Position numbers and translations under genes: made by a program
Shown here: piece after piece, positions 1 to 6,465 of the stretch
Layout of the letters: every line of letters starts with the position of its first letter
How positions within the stretch are numbered: the first letter of the stretch is position 1
Notes under the pieces: generated by a model
What the model saw: only the letters and a program-made list of their open reading frames with translations
Told to the model about the DNA's origin: nothing
Databases searched by the model: none
Origin: an uncultured Collinsella sp.
GTDB lineage: Bacteria > Actinomycetota > Coriobacteriia > Coriobacteriales > Coriobacteriaceae
Assembly: GCA_902478865.1 (NCBI GenBank)
Contig: CABSNA010000011.1
Span: forward strand, 1 to 15,400
Length of the DNA stretch: 15,400 nucleotides
Direction: 5' to 3'

Positions 1-1
1 C

Positions 2-130
2 TTCCCCGAGCGCAACGAGGAGTCCTATGCCCAGGTTGCCGCTCGCGCTGCGGCAGCTCGCGCCGCCGAGCAGACCCAGGCTGCTACCGAGGATGATGAG
101 GACGAGGACGATTGGCGCAAGTACCTGTAA
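2..130 (+). CDS. C-terminal end of an unidentified protein with an acidic tail
   Basis: An open frame enters from the left edge and stops with TAA at 128-130, showing the last 42 residues. The visible part has an Ala/Arg/Glu-rich stretch that is probably helical (AARAAAARAAEQ), then a strongly acidic run (EDDEDEDD) and the end WRKYL. The codons match the neighbouring genes, so this is a real coding end rather than a chance frame. Acidic tails of this kind occur on many nucleic-acid-binding and secretion proteins, and too little is visible to name a family. A terminator-like hairpin follows the stop. The frame is clear; the function is unknown. Confidence 0.7.
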   Translation, partial: FPERNEESYAQVAARAAAARAAEQTQAATEDDEDEDDWRKYL

Positions 131-155
131 TTGGTACGTGCTGACAGATAGGTCG

Positions 156-189
156 AGCCGGCGGGAGAGGCTGCTTCCGTCGGCTTTTT
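156..189 (+). terminator. Rho-independent terminator-like hairpin
   Basis: A 9-bp stem (156-164 with 177-185, one G-U pair) with a 12-nt loop runs directly into five T residues (185-189). It follows the upstream gene. The SGNH hydrolase ATG is only 19 nt beyond the T run, so that gene either relies on readthrough or has a promoter upstream of the hairpin. Confidence 0.65.
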
Positions 190-208
190 ACTGAGCGAGG
201 GGCTTACG

Positions 209-868
209 ATGAAAAACGTTCTATGCTTTGGCGACAGCAACACCTATGGTTACGATCCGGCGGGCATGCGCGACGGCACCGCGGTGCGCTATGCGCAGGA
301 TGTGCGCTGGTGCGGCGTGGCCCAACGTGACTTAGGCGAGGGCTGGCATGTAATTGAAGAAGGCCTCAACGGCCGCACGACGGTACGCGACGACATGTGC
401 CATCTGGACACCAATCTTAACGGCATCCGCGCACTTCCGATGCTGCTCGAGGCCCATAAGCCGCTGGACGCCATTGTGATCATGCTGGGCACCAACGACT
501 GTAAGACGGTCTTTAACGTGACAGCTTCCGATATCGCCCGTGGCGCCATGGCGCTGATTCGCGCCGTCCGCGCGTTTCCGTGGACCGACGCTGCGCCTTG
601 TCCGCGCATTCTGCTGATGGCGCCTATCAAGATTAAGCCGCAGATCGCCGACGTATATATGACCGATTTTGACGAGCATTCCGTAGAAGCCTCGGAACAT
701 TTTGGTGAGTACTACGCGCATGTGGCTGAGCAGTTTGGCTGCGACTTTTTGAATGCCGCCGACTTTGCCGAGCCGGGCGATATCGACTATCTGCATATGA
801 TGCCCGAAAGCCATGAGAGCCTGGGTCACGCCGTGGCAGCCAAGCTCCAAGAGATGCTCGGAGAGTAG
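209..868 (+). CDS. SGNH/GDSL-family hydrolase (esterase/acylhydrolase)
   Basis: This 219-residue protein is a compact single-domain SGNH hydrolase. Visible blocks are GDSNTYG at residues 8-14 (block I, nucleophile Ser10), LNGRTT at 53-58 (block II region), GTND at 94-97 (block III, Asn96) and DYLH at 193-196 (block V, catalytic Asp193 and His196). There is no signal peptide, so a cytosolic enzyme is likely. The family hydrolyses ester bonds in lipids, acetylated sugars or small esters; this branch resembles arylesterase/acyltransferase-type members, but the substrate cannot be read from sequence. The ATG at 209 is preceded by GAGG at a suitable distance and is the first Met before block I. 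It converges on thiD, with a strong terminator between them. Confidence 0.88.
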   Translation: MKNVLCFGDSNTYGYDPAGMRDGTAVRYAQDVRWCGVAQRDLGEGWHVIEEGLNGRTTVRDDMCHLDTNLNGIRALPMLLEAHKPLDAIVIMLGTNDCKTVFNVTASDIARGAMALIRAVRAFPWTDAAPCPRILLMAPIKIKPQIADVYMTDFDEHSVEASEHFGEYYAHVAEQFGCDFLNAADFAEPGDIDYLHMMPESHESLGHAVAAKLQEMLGE

Positions 869-880
869 CGCGACCCCAAG

Positions 881-917
881 CCACCGCAAAGGGGACGGGC
901 GCCTTTGCGGTGGTTTT
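881..917 (+). terminator. Terminator of the SGNH hydrolase gene
   Basis: A perfect 12-bp stem (881-892 with 902-913) with a 9-nt loop is followed by TTTT. It lies 12 nt after the hydrolase stop codon. On the minus strand the same stem is not followed by a T run, so it is a poor terminator for thiD, though it may mark that 3' end as well. Confidence 0.85.
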
Positions 918-929
918 GAACTGCGAGTC

Positions 930-1760
930 TTAATACTGCCACATGTGGTTGACGGGGCCGGAGCCTTTGCCCATGTTCAGGCCGGCGGCGAGAGCGCCGG
1001 TTAGGTAGGCCTTGCCGGCGTTGACGGCGTCGGCAAGATCCATGCCCTGGGCCAGCGCGCAGGCGATGGCGGACGAGAGCGTGCAACCGGTGCCATGCGT
1101 GTTGCCGGTCTCGATGCGCTTGTGGCGGAACCACGTGGTGAGCGGATCGCCCAGGTGGTTGCCCTCGTCATCGAGCGGCGCGGGCTCTGCTAGCACATCG
1201 TTGGCCTCGTTGACAAAATGCCCGCCCTTAACGAGAGACGCGCAGCCAAAGCGGCGGGTGAGAAGCATGGCGGCATTTTGCTGAGTGCGCTCGGAATCGA
1301 CCTCATAATCGAGCAACGCCATGGCCTCGGGAATATTGGGCGTGATGACGGTCGCCAGTGGGAACAGGCGGCGTGTAAGTGCTTCGGCGGCGTCCTCTGC
1401 GATCAGACGAGCACCCGAGGTGGCGACCATGACGGGGTCGACGACGATATTTTGTGCGTCCCAGGCACTCAGACGGTCGGCGATAACCTCGATAATCTCG
1501 GCAGAGGAGACCATGCCGATCTTGACGGCACTGGGGCGGATATCGTCAAAAACGGCATCGATTTGCGCCGCGACAATATCCGGGGAGATGTTTTGCACGG
1601 CGGTGACACCGAGCGTGTTTTGTGCGGTTATGGCTGTGATGGCCGTCTCGGCATACAGACGGTGCGCCGTGATGGTCTTGATGTCGGCCTGAATGCCGGC
1701 ACCACCGCTGGAATCTGATCCTGCGATGGATAGAACGGCGGGTACCTTACTGCGATCCAT
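930..1760 (-). CDS. thiD: Hydroxymethylpyrimidine/phosphomethylpyrimidine kinase
   Basis: ThiD phosphorylates HMP and then HMP-phosphate to HMP-pyrophosphate, the pyrimidine half of thiamin, in the cytosol. The 276-residue product has the ribokinase-like fold signatures: GSDSSGGAGIQADIKT at residues 14-29 (HMP site), VDPVM at 107-111, TPNIPEA at 140-146, VKGGH at 177-181, and the anion-hole/catalytic segment HGTGCTLSSA at 222-231 with Cys226 at the usual catalytic position. Length is normal for stand-alone ThiD; there is no ThiE fusion. The ATG at 1760 has GGGAG eight bases upstream. It lies 177 bp downstream of thiC on the same strand, giving consecutive pathway steps. The gap has a possible promoter of its own, so co-transcription is likely but not certain. 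Confidence 0.96.
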   Translation of the reverse strand: MDRSKVPAVLSIAGSDSSGGAGIQADIKTITAHRLYAETAITAITAQNTLGVTAVQNISPDIVAAQIDAVFDDIRPSAVKIGMVSSAEIIEVIADRLSAWDAQNIVVDPVMVATSGARLIAEDAAEALTRRLFPLATVITPNIPEAMALLDYEVDSERTQQNAAMLLTRRFGCASLVKGGHFVNEANDVLAEPAPLDDEGNHLGDPLTTWFRHKRIETGNTHGTGCTLSSAIACALAQGMDLADAVNAGKAYLTGALAAGLNMGKGSGPVNHMWQY

Positions 1761-1805
1761 GTTCGCTCCCTTGTTCGGTCGGATTCAAATGGGTCTTCTG
1801 CCTGC

Positions 1806-1846
1806 ATTATAAAGTTGCCCGGGCCGGCTGTATGTCGAACCCGGGC
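1806..1846 (-). promoter_or_regulatory. thiC-thiD spacer: TATAAT box beside a 7-bp hairpin
   Basis: On the minus strand a perfect TATAAT lies at 1811-1806, about 45 bp before the thiD start. No good -35 hexamer sits 16-18 bases upstream. Just upstream is a perfect inverted repeat, GCCCGGG/CCCGGGC (1817-1823 and 1840-1846). Together these could be the end of the thiC transcript and a weak thiD promoter, or only a processing hairpin inside an operon. A second small palindrome, CGTCAA-CAA-TTGACG, lies at 1888-1902. Confidence 0.35.
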
Positions 1847-1937
1847 GGGTAGTGCAATCTTTACGCAAACGCAAGCAAATGTTCACACGTCAACAATTGA
1901 CGAACACCTTGTTACCGATTGTGGCTCCGGAGACGCG

Positions 1938-3272
1938 TTAATCCTCCATGCCGAGGTCGATCGTCGTGCCTTCGAACACCTTGTTAACGGTGCGGACGGC
2001 GCACATCTTGCCACACATGGTGCAAGTGCCCTCGGTGGCGGCGGGGGACTCCTCGTAGCGCTTCTTGCCCGTAACCGGGTCGAGCGCGCACTTCCACATG
2101 GCGTCCCAGTCGAGCTTGCGGCGTGCCTGGCCCATCTTGTCGTCCATGTCGCGGGCGTGGGGCACCTTTTTGGCGATGTCGGCGGCGTGTGCGGCAATCT
2201 TGGTGGCCATGAGGCCGTCGAGCACGTCCTGGGCGTTGGGCAGGCACAAGTGCTCGGCCGGCGTCACGTAGCACAGGAAGTCGGCGCCGGAGCTGGCGGA
2301 GATAGCGCCGCCGATGGCAGCGGTGATGTGGTCGTAGCCCACGCCGATATCGGTCACCAGCGGCCCGAGCACATAGAACGGGGCGTTGTGGCACAGGCGC
2401 TTCTGCAGTTTCATGTTGGCGGCGATCTCGTCGAGCGCCATGTGGCCCGGACCCTCGACCATAACCTGGACGCCGGCGGCCCATGCGCGCTTGCACAGCT
2501 TGCCCAGCTCGATCATCTCGGCGGTCTCGGTGGCGTCGTTGGAGTCGTAGAGGCAGCCCGGGCGGCAGGAGTCGCCGAGCGAAATCGTCACGTCGTACTC
2601 GTGGCAGATTTCGAGCAGCTCGTCGTAGAACTCATAGAACGGGTTCTCGTTACCGGTGACCTCCATCCAGCCAAACAGCAGCGAGCCGCCGCGGCTCACG
2701 ATGTTCATGAGGCGGCCGGTCTCCTTAAAGGTCTTTGTGACCGACTTGTTGATGCCGCAGTGGATGGTCATAAAGTCCACGCCGTCCTCGGCGTGCGCGC
2801 GCACGACCTCGAACAGGTCGTCCTTGGTAAGCTTGACCAGCGGCTTTTCCATGTAGCCGATGGCGTCGTACATGGGGACGGTACCTACCATGAGCGGCGT
2901 CTCGTCGATGAGCTGCTGGCGGAACTGGCGCGTCTTGCCCGAGTTGGAGAGGTCCATGATGGCGTCGGCGCCAAAGTCCTCGGCGATCTTGACCTTCTTC
3001 CATTCCTCGGCGGCATCGGCCTTGTCGCCCGAGATGCCCAAGTTCACGTTGACCTTGGTGGACAGGCCCTCACCGACGCCAAAGGCGCGCATGCCTTTTT
3101 TGATGTGCACGATGTTGGCAGGAATGGCGATGCGGCCGTCGGCCACGCGCTCGCGGATGTACTCGGGGTCGCGATGCTCGCGCTCGGCGACCTCCTTCAT
3201 CTGCGGTGTGATCTGCCCGGCGCGGGCGAAGTCGATTTGCGTGACGAGCTTGGGCTCGGTCTGTGTGCTCAT
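1938..3272 (-). CDS. thiC: Phosphomethylpyrimidine synthase (HMP-P synthase), short form
   Basis: ThiC is a radical-SAM enzyme that rearranges aminoimidazole ribotide to HMP-phosphate. The 444-residue protein lacks the extra N-terminal domain of the enterobacterial enzyme, as in many anaerobes. Visible landmarks are SLGDSCRPGC, EGPGHMALDEI and a C-terminal iron-sulfur motif with Cys417, Cys420 and Cys424. The spacing there is CX2CX3C, one residue shorter than the CX2CX4C of the well-studied enzymes. The start at 3272 (MSTQTEP) is preferred because AAGGGAG lies eight bases upstream. The in-frame ATG 24 bases earlier is the TAATGCC of the riboswitch aptamer, not a start. The gene is preceded by a TPP riboswitch and followed by thiD. 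Confidence 0.96.
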   Translation of the reverse strand: MSTQTEPKLVTQIDFARAGQITPQMKEVAEREHRDPEYIRERVADGRIAIPANIVHIKKGMRAFGVGEGLSTKVNVNLGISGDKADAAEEWKKVKIAEDFGADAIMDLSNSGKTRQFRQQLIDETPLMVGTVPMYDAIGYMEKPLVKLTKDDLFEVVRAHAEDGVDFMTIHCGINKSVTKTFKETGRLMNIVSRGGSLLFGWMEVTGNENPFYEFYDELLEICHEYDVTISLGDSCRPGCLYDSNDATETAEMIELGKLCKRAWAAGVQVMVEGPGHMALDEIAANMKLQKRLCHNAPFYVLGPLVTDIGVGYDHITAAIGGAISASSGADFLCYVTPAEHLCLPNAQDVLDGLMATKIAAHAADIAKKVPHARDMDDKMGQARRKLDWDAMWKCALDPVTGKKRYEESPAATEGTCTMCGKMCAVRTVNKVFEGTTIDLGMED

Positions 3273-3276
3273 TGGC

Positions 3277-3373
3277 ACGGCTCCCTTCGTTGGCATTACC
3301 CATATCAGGTTTGCGGGTCAGGGCGGGCGCGCCCAATCTCAGCCTGCCGTCTTGTCCTGCAAGCCCCCCGTTT
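3277..3373 (-). promoter_or_regulatory. TPP riboswitch (THI element) of thiC
   Basis: Read on the minus strand, the leader holds the conserved TPP aptamer segments in order: GGGGGGC, then GGCTGAGAT (CTGAGAT at 3342-3336), ACCTGAT (3310-3304), and TAATGCCAACGAAGGGAG ending near 3281. A short closing stem ACGG/CCGT (3371-3368 with 3280-3277) fits P1. The AAGGGAG end of the aptamer is also the thiC Shine-Dalgarno sequence, and no terminator hairpin with a T run lies between aptamer and start codon. Control is therefore probably by blocking translation initiation when TPP is bound. Aptamer recognition is firm; the mechanism is inferred. Confidence 0.93.
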
Positions 3374-3387
3374 ATGTAATGGGCTCA

Positions 3388-3393
3388 AGTATA
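3388..3393 (-). promoter_or_regulatory. Probable -10 box of the thiC promoter
   Basis: TATACT on the minus strand lies about 15 bases before the riboswitch P1 stem, the right place for a transcription start just upstream of the aptamer. The -35 region is weak (TTAGGC at 19 bases). The 71-bp gap up to the divergent membrane-protein start must hold both promoters. Confidence 0.4.
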
Positions 3394-3443
3394 GCTCGAA
3401 TGGGTACGATTGGCCTAACGAGCGTGCCTGTGAGGAGGCGAAC

Positions 3444-3965
3444 ATGGAGGACAAGCATCTATATCGAGAGACGCAATGGGATGTATCGGCCGAGGAAAGC
3501 CGTGCGCACCATGGCCTTGTCGCGATCGGTTTTGCGGTGCTTGCCGTGCTGGTGATTGCCTTTTGTATCTGGACGTTTGGTGGTCGCGGCGGCGCTGCAT
3601 GGGAGTTCGAGGCTGATGATAGCCTACCGATTATGACGGTGAGGAGTACTGGCGGTAATGCCAATACGCTCGCCGTTCCGGGCGATTATTGGTACCCGTG
3701 CGATGAGTTTGTGCAGTTGCAGCTGAGTGGTGGGTCTATTCCTGGTGAGGAAATCGAACGCGTGACGTATGATGCGACGTTCAAAACGTTGACGGTGAAG
3801 CTCAAAGATCAAGGGGATGTGCCCACGACGATGGATATCGCGCTGACGGAATGGCGCCTGGAACCTCCGTCGGGCGTTACGGTATCCGACGTAGAGCACG
3901 TTAAGGTTACCTACCAAGATGGCTCGACGAGCGAGATTGCAAAGGCCGATGGCTTGGCGGAGTAA
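3444..3965 (+). CDS. Small single-pass membrane protein of unknown function
   Basis: I do not recognise this 173-residue protein. It has a short polar N-terminus, one strong hydrophobic helix at about residues 24-45 (from HHGLVAIGF to CIWTF), and an outer region of about 125 residues rich in Thr, Val and Asp. That region alternates hydrophobic and polar residues like a small beta domain (VTYDATFKTLTVKLKDQG; VKVTYQDGSTSEI). There is no signal-peptidase site or lipobox after the helix, so it is probably anchored with the C-terminal domain outside. The start is fixed by GAGGAGG at 3432-3438, five bases before the ATG. The frame stays open far upstream as a shadow of thiC; that part is not coding. 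It is divergent from thiC and ends 23 bp from the convergent yaaA. Confidence 0.8.
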   Translation: MEDKHLYRETQWDVSAEESRAHHGLVAIGFAVLAVLVIAFCIWTFGGRGGAAWEFEADDSLPIMTVRSTGGNANTLAVPGDYWYPCDEFVQLQLSGGSIPGEEIERVTYDATFKTLTVKLKDQGDVPTTMDIALTEWRLEPPSGVTVSDVEHVKVTYQDGSTSEIAKADGLAE

Positions 3966-3988
3966 CGGGGTGTTTGGAAACGGCGGGC

Positions 3989-4798
3989 CTATTGTGCCTG
4001 CGCGTTCATGAAAACCAGGGTGTTTTTGTCTGAAAGCTCGGGGATGTGCCGATAGCCGATGTTGAATGCGGTAAGTTCGCTTGCATCTTCGAGCTTGTTT
4101 TCTGCCATCCACCGCACCATGGAGCCGCGCGCCTTTTTGCTGGCGGTCGACCGTTGGATGGGCTTCCCGTTGCGGATACCCTCGCCAAAGAGGCATGTGA
4201 CGGCCGTGGCGTCGTCCGCGAGGTGGGGCAGAACGGCTTTGGCATACTCTACGCTGGCGAGGTTGACGATCGTAGCGTTGGAGCCTGCCGGAGCGATGGT
4301 CCGTGCGAGCTTGTCGCCCCAAAACGCGTAGAGGTCTCGGGCATCGTCGACGGCAAGCTTCGCGCCCATCTCCAGCCGATACGGTTCAACGGCATGAAAG
4401 GGACGAACGCACCCGTAGAGGCCGGAGAGGATCCACAGGTGGCTTTGCAGCCAGGCGAGCTGTTCGGCATCCATTACCTCGGGTGCCATGCTCTGGTACT
4501 GAATGCCGTGATAGGACATGACGGCAGGGGAGAGGTGACGGGCGATACCGGAATCGGCAAGATCGCCGTTTCCCAAGATGGGCTCGAACTCATGCAAAAT
4601 GTCGAGACAAGGGGCCAGTAGCTTGTCGCTGACGTTCCACAGAGCTTGTAGGCCGCTGTCGCCTTCGGTTCGTTCGATGTCCAAGAGCGCATGGTGCAGC
4701 TGGGCGGTCTCGCACGCAAAGGGCGGAATCCCCTGAACTTCAAAAGCATCTTGTGCCGCGCGCATTTGCTTGGCGGGTGAAACGATGACCTGGAGCAT
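3989..4798 (-). CDS. yaaA: YaaA family (DUF328/UPF0246) peroxide-stress protein
   Basis: The 269-residue product matches the YaaA family along its length. Landmarks are an N-terminal VIVSPAKQM (residues 4-12), LSGLYG at 124-129, PYRLEMG at 139-145, FWGD at 159-162, NLASVEY at 179-185, KKARGSMVRW at 221-230 and AFNIGY at 244-249. In E. coli, YaaA lowers free iron during hydrogen peroxide stress, and the conserved KKARG helix-hairpin-helix-like element binds DNA. The role here is by homology. The start at 4798 has GGAG six bases upstream; the longer frame beyond it runs into a hairpin and the end of the upstream gene. It lies 103 bp after the M18 aminopeptidase on the same strand, with no obvious promoter between the hairpin and the ribosome-binding site. 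Confidence 0.93.
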   Translation of the reverse strand: MLQVIVSPAKQMRAAQDAFEVQGIPPFACETAQLHHALLDIERTEGDSGLQALWNVSDKLLAPCLDILHEFEPILGNGDLADSGIARHLSPAVMSYHGIQYQSMAPEVMDAEQLAWLQSHLWILSGLYGCVRPFHAVEPYRLEMGAKLAVDDARDLYAFWGDKLARTIAPAGSNATIVNLASVEYAKAVLPHLADDATAVTCLFGEGIRNGKPIQRSTASKKARGSMVRWMAENKLEDASELTAFNIGYRHIPELSDKNTLVFMNAQAQ

Positions 4799-4813
4799 GA
4801 ACTCTCCTCTGCC

Positions 4814-4888
4814 AAAAAGGAAGTTGCGGTGGAATACGGTCTGTTTTGGCCGTTTATGGGCCAGTTTAGTCCGTATTTCACCGCAACT
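4814..4888 (-). terminator. Long imperfect stem with T run between aminopeptidase and yaaA
   Basis: Arms 4822-4839 and 4871-4888 pair over 18 bases with a single mismatch. Inside them a second perfect stem (TGGCC/GGCCA, 4847-4851 with 4859-4863) has a 7-nt loop. On the minus strand the structure is followed by a short T-rich stretch (TTCCTTTTT, ending at 4814), as in an intrinsic terminator. The yaaA Shine-Dalgarno follows within about ten bases, so it may end the aminopeptidase transcript, partly attenuate yaaA, or act as a processing or regulatory stem. Confidence 0.6.
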
Positions 4889-4901
4889 GATGAAGGGTTG
4901 G

Positions 4902-6299
4902 TTAGGCTCGCTCGATGAAGGCCTTGTAGCCGCGATATGCCTCGTAGATATCGGCCTTGTTGGCGACCTCCCACAGGGCGTGCATGGACAGGACGGCAAC
5001 GCCGGAGTCGATGACGTTCATGCCGTACTTGGCCATGATGTAGGCGATGGTGCCGCCGCCGCCCGCGTTGACACGACCGAGCTCACAGGTCTGGAAGTCC
5101 ACGCCTGCCTTGTCCATGATGTCGCGAATGAGGGCCACATACTCGGCGTCGGCGTCGTTGGAGCCGCCCTTGCCGCGGCTACCCGTGTACTTGTTAAAGC
5201 ACAGGCCGCGACCCATAAAGGCGGCGTTCTTGGTCTCGAACTTGGCGGCATAGCCCGGGTCGAAGCCGGCGGACACGTCAGAGGAAAGCATGCGGCTGCG
5301 GGCGAGCGCGCGGCGCAGGGCCAGCGGGCTGTCCTCGCCGGCGAGCGTCATGATCTCGGCGACGGTGTTCTCGAAGAAGCGGCTCGTCATGCCGGTGGCA
5401 CCCACGGAACCGATTTCCTCCTTGTCGACGATGAGTGTGATGCTCGTGCGCTCCACGTTGGCGACGTTGATCTGGGCGAGCATGGACGGATAGGCGCAGA
5501 CACGGTCGTCGTGGCCATAGCCCAGAATCATGGAGCGGTCGAGGCCCATGTCGCGGGCCGGGCCGGCGGGCACGACCTCGATCTCGGCAGAGAGGAAGTC
5601 CTCCTCCTCGACGTCGTACTGCTCCTTGAGGATGTCCAGGAACATCTGCTTGACGGGCTCCTTGGGGGCGTCCTTGTCGTCCTCGTCAAACTTGACGGGG
5701 CGGCCGCCCACGATCACGTCGAGGATCTCGGCGTCGACGGCGTCCTTGGCGGGCTTGGCCATCTGCTCGCTCGAGAGGTGGATCAGCAGGTCGGAGATGG
5801 TAAAGACCGGGTCGTCTGCCTTGTCGCCGATGTTAATGTCGACGGTGGTGCCGTCCTTTTTGCAGATGACGCCTACGAGCGCGAGCGGGGAAGCGACCCA
5901 GTGGTAGCTCTTGACGCCGCCATAGTAGTGCGTGTCGAGATAAGCCATGTCGCCGGCCTCGAAAGCGGGGTTCTGCTTAAGGTCCAGGCGCGGTGAGTCC
6001 ACGTGGGCGCCCAGGATGTTAAAGCCCTGCTCGAGCGGGGCGGTGCCCAGGTTGACGAGCATGAGGTCCTTGCCGTGATTGGCGGCGTACACCTTGTCGC
6101 CGGCCTTGAGCGCGCGGCCCTCGGCGATCACGGTCTCTAGATTGACGTAGCCCGCCTCCTCGGCCATCTTGATACCGGTCTTGACGCACAGGCGCTCGGT
6201 CTTGTTCTCACTCAAAAACTGCTTATAGCCGCGGCAAAGCTCCTCGAGCTCCTCGATCTGCTGTGGCGTGTACTTTTTCCATGCGCAGGGACGCTCCAT
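4902..6299 (-). CDS. M18-family metalloaminopeptidase
   Basis: This 465-residue cytosolic enzyme is an M18 (aspartyl/aminopeptidase I type) peptidase that removes N-terminal residues using two metal ions. Likely metal ligands and catalytic residues lie in GAHVDSPRLDLK (His99, Asp101), GYGHDDRVCAY (Asp264 or Asp265), DKEEIGSVG (Glu294, Glu295), SSDVSAGFDP (Asp341) and LSMHALWEVANKAD (His440). Length is normal for the family. The start at 6299 follows GAAAGGAG at eight bases; the frame runs on into the polA side but without a ribosome-binding site. It is divergent from polA across a 166-bp spacer and lies upstream of yaaA. The exact residue preference cannot be read, so no symbol is given. Confidence 0.94.
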   Translation of the reverse strand: MERPCAWKKYTPQQIEELEELCRGYKQFLSENKTERLCVKTGIKMAEEAGYVNLETVIAEGRALKAGDKVYAANHGKDLMLVNLGTAPLEQGFNILGAHVDSPRLDLKQNPAFEAGDMAYLDTHYYGGVKSYHWVASPLALVGVICKKDGTTVDINIGDKADDPVFTISDLLIHLSSEQMAKPAKDAVDAEILDVIVGGRPVKFDEDDKDAPKEPVKQMFLDILKEQYDVEEEDFLSAEIEVVPAGPARDMGLDRSMILGYGHDDRVCAYPSMLAQINVANVERTSITLIVDKEEIGSVGATGMTSRFFENTVAEIMTLAGEDSPLALRRALARSRMLSSDVSAGFDPGYAAKFETKNAAFMGRGLCFNKYTGSRGKGGSNDADAEYVALIRDIMDKAGVDFQTCELGRVNAGGGGTIAYIMAKYGMNVIDSGVAVLSMHALWEVANKADIYEAYRGYKAFIERA

Positions 6300-6338
6300 G
6301 ACGCAGGCTCCTTTCGGATCGATCGTGCTGGTTGATGT

Positions 6339-6373
6339 ACCGTGAGCCATCGTATCACGCGCGGGCTCACGGT
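6339..6373. repeat. 10-bp perfect inverted repeat in the aminopeptidase/polA divergent spacer
   Basis: ACCGTGAGCC (6339-6348) and GGCTCACGGT (6364-6373) are exact inverted copies 15 bp apart. No T run follows on either strand, so it is not a typical terminator. It sits 40 bp before the aminopeptidase start and 93 bp before polA. It could be an operator for a dimeric regulator or a leader hairpin. I see no clear promoter hexamers for either gene in this 166-bp spacer. Confidence 0.5.
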
Positions 6374-6465
6374 GGCGGGGGAGCTTGATGTGCGGTGGCC
6401 GTGGGGCGGGGAGCGTGTAAACTGGTGTGAGCAAACCGTGCCCAGCCCAAAGCGAGGTATTCAAT

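Noticed and set aside
1815..3443. Long plus-strand open frame opposite thiC that runs in frame into the membrane protein gene
   Set aside because: It mirrors thiC, whose family identity is certain, and its residue make-up is the usual His/Ala/Gly/Val-rich shadow. The real gene starts at 3444, where there is a strong ribosome-binding site.
4770..5996. 408-residue plus-strand open frame opposite yaaA and the aminopeptidase
   Set aside because: It is the shadow of two recognised genes and crosses the hairpin between them, with no family features.
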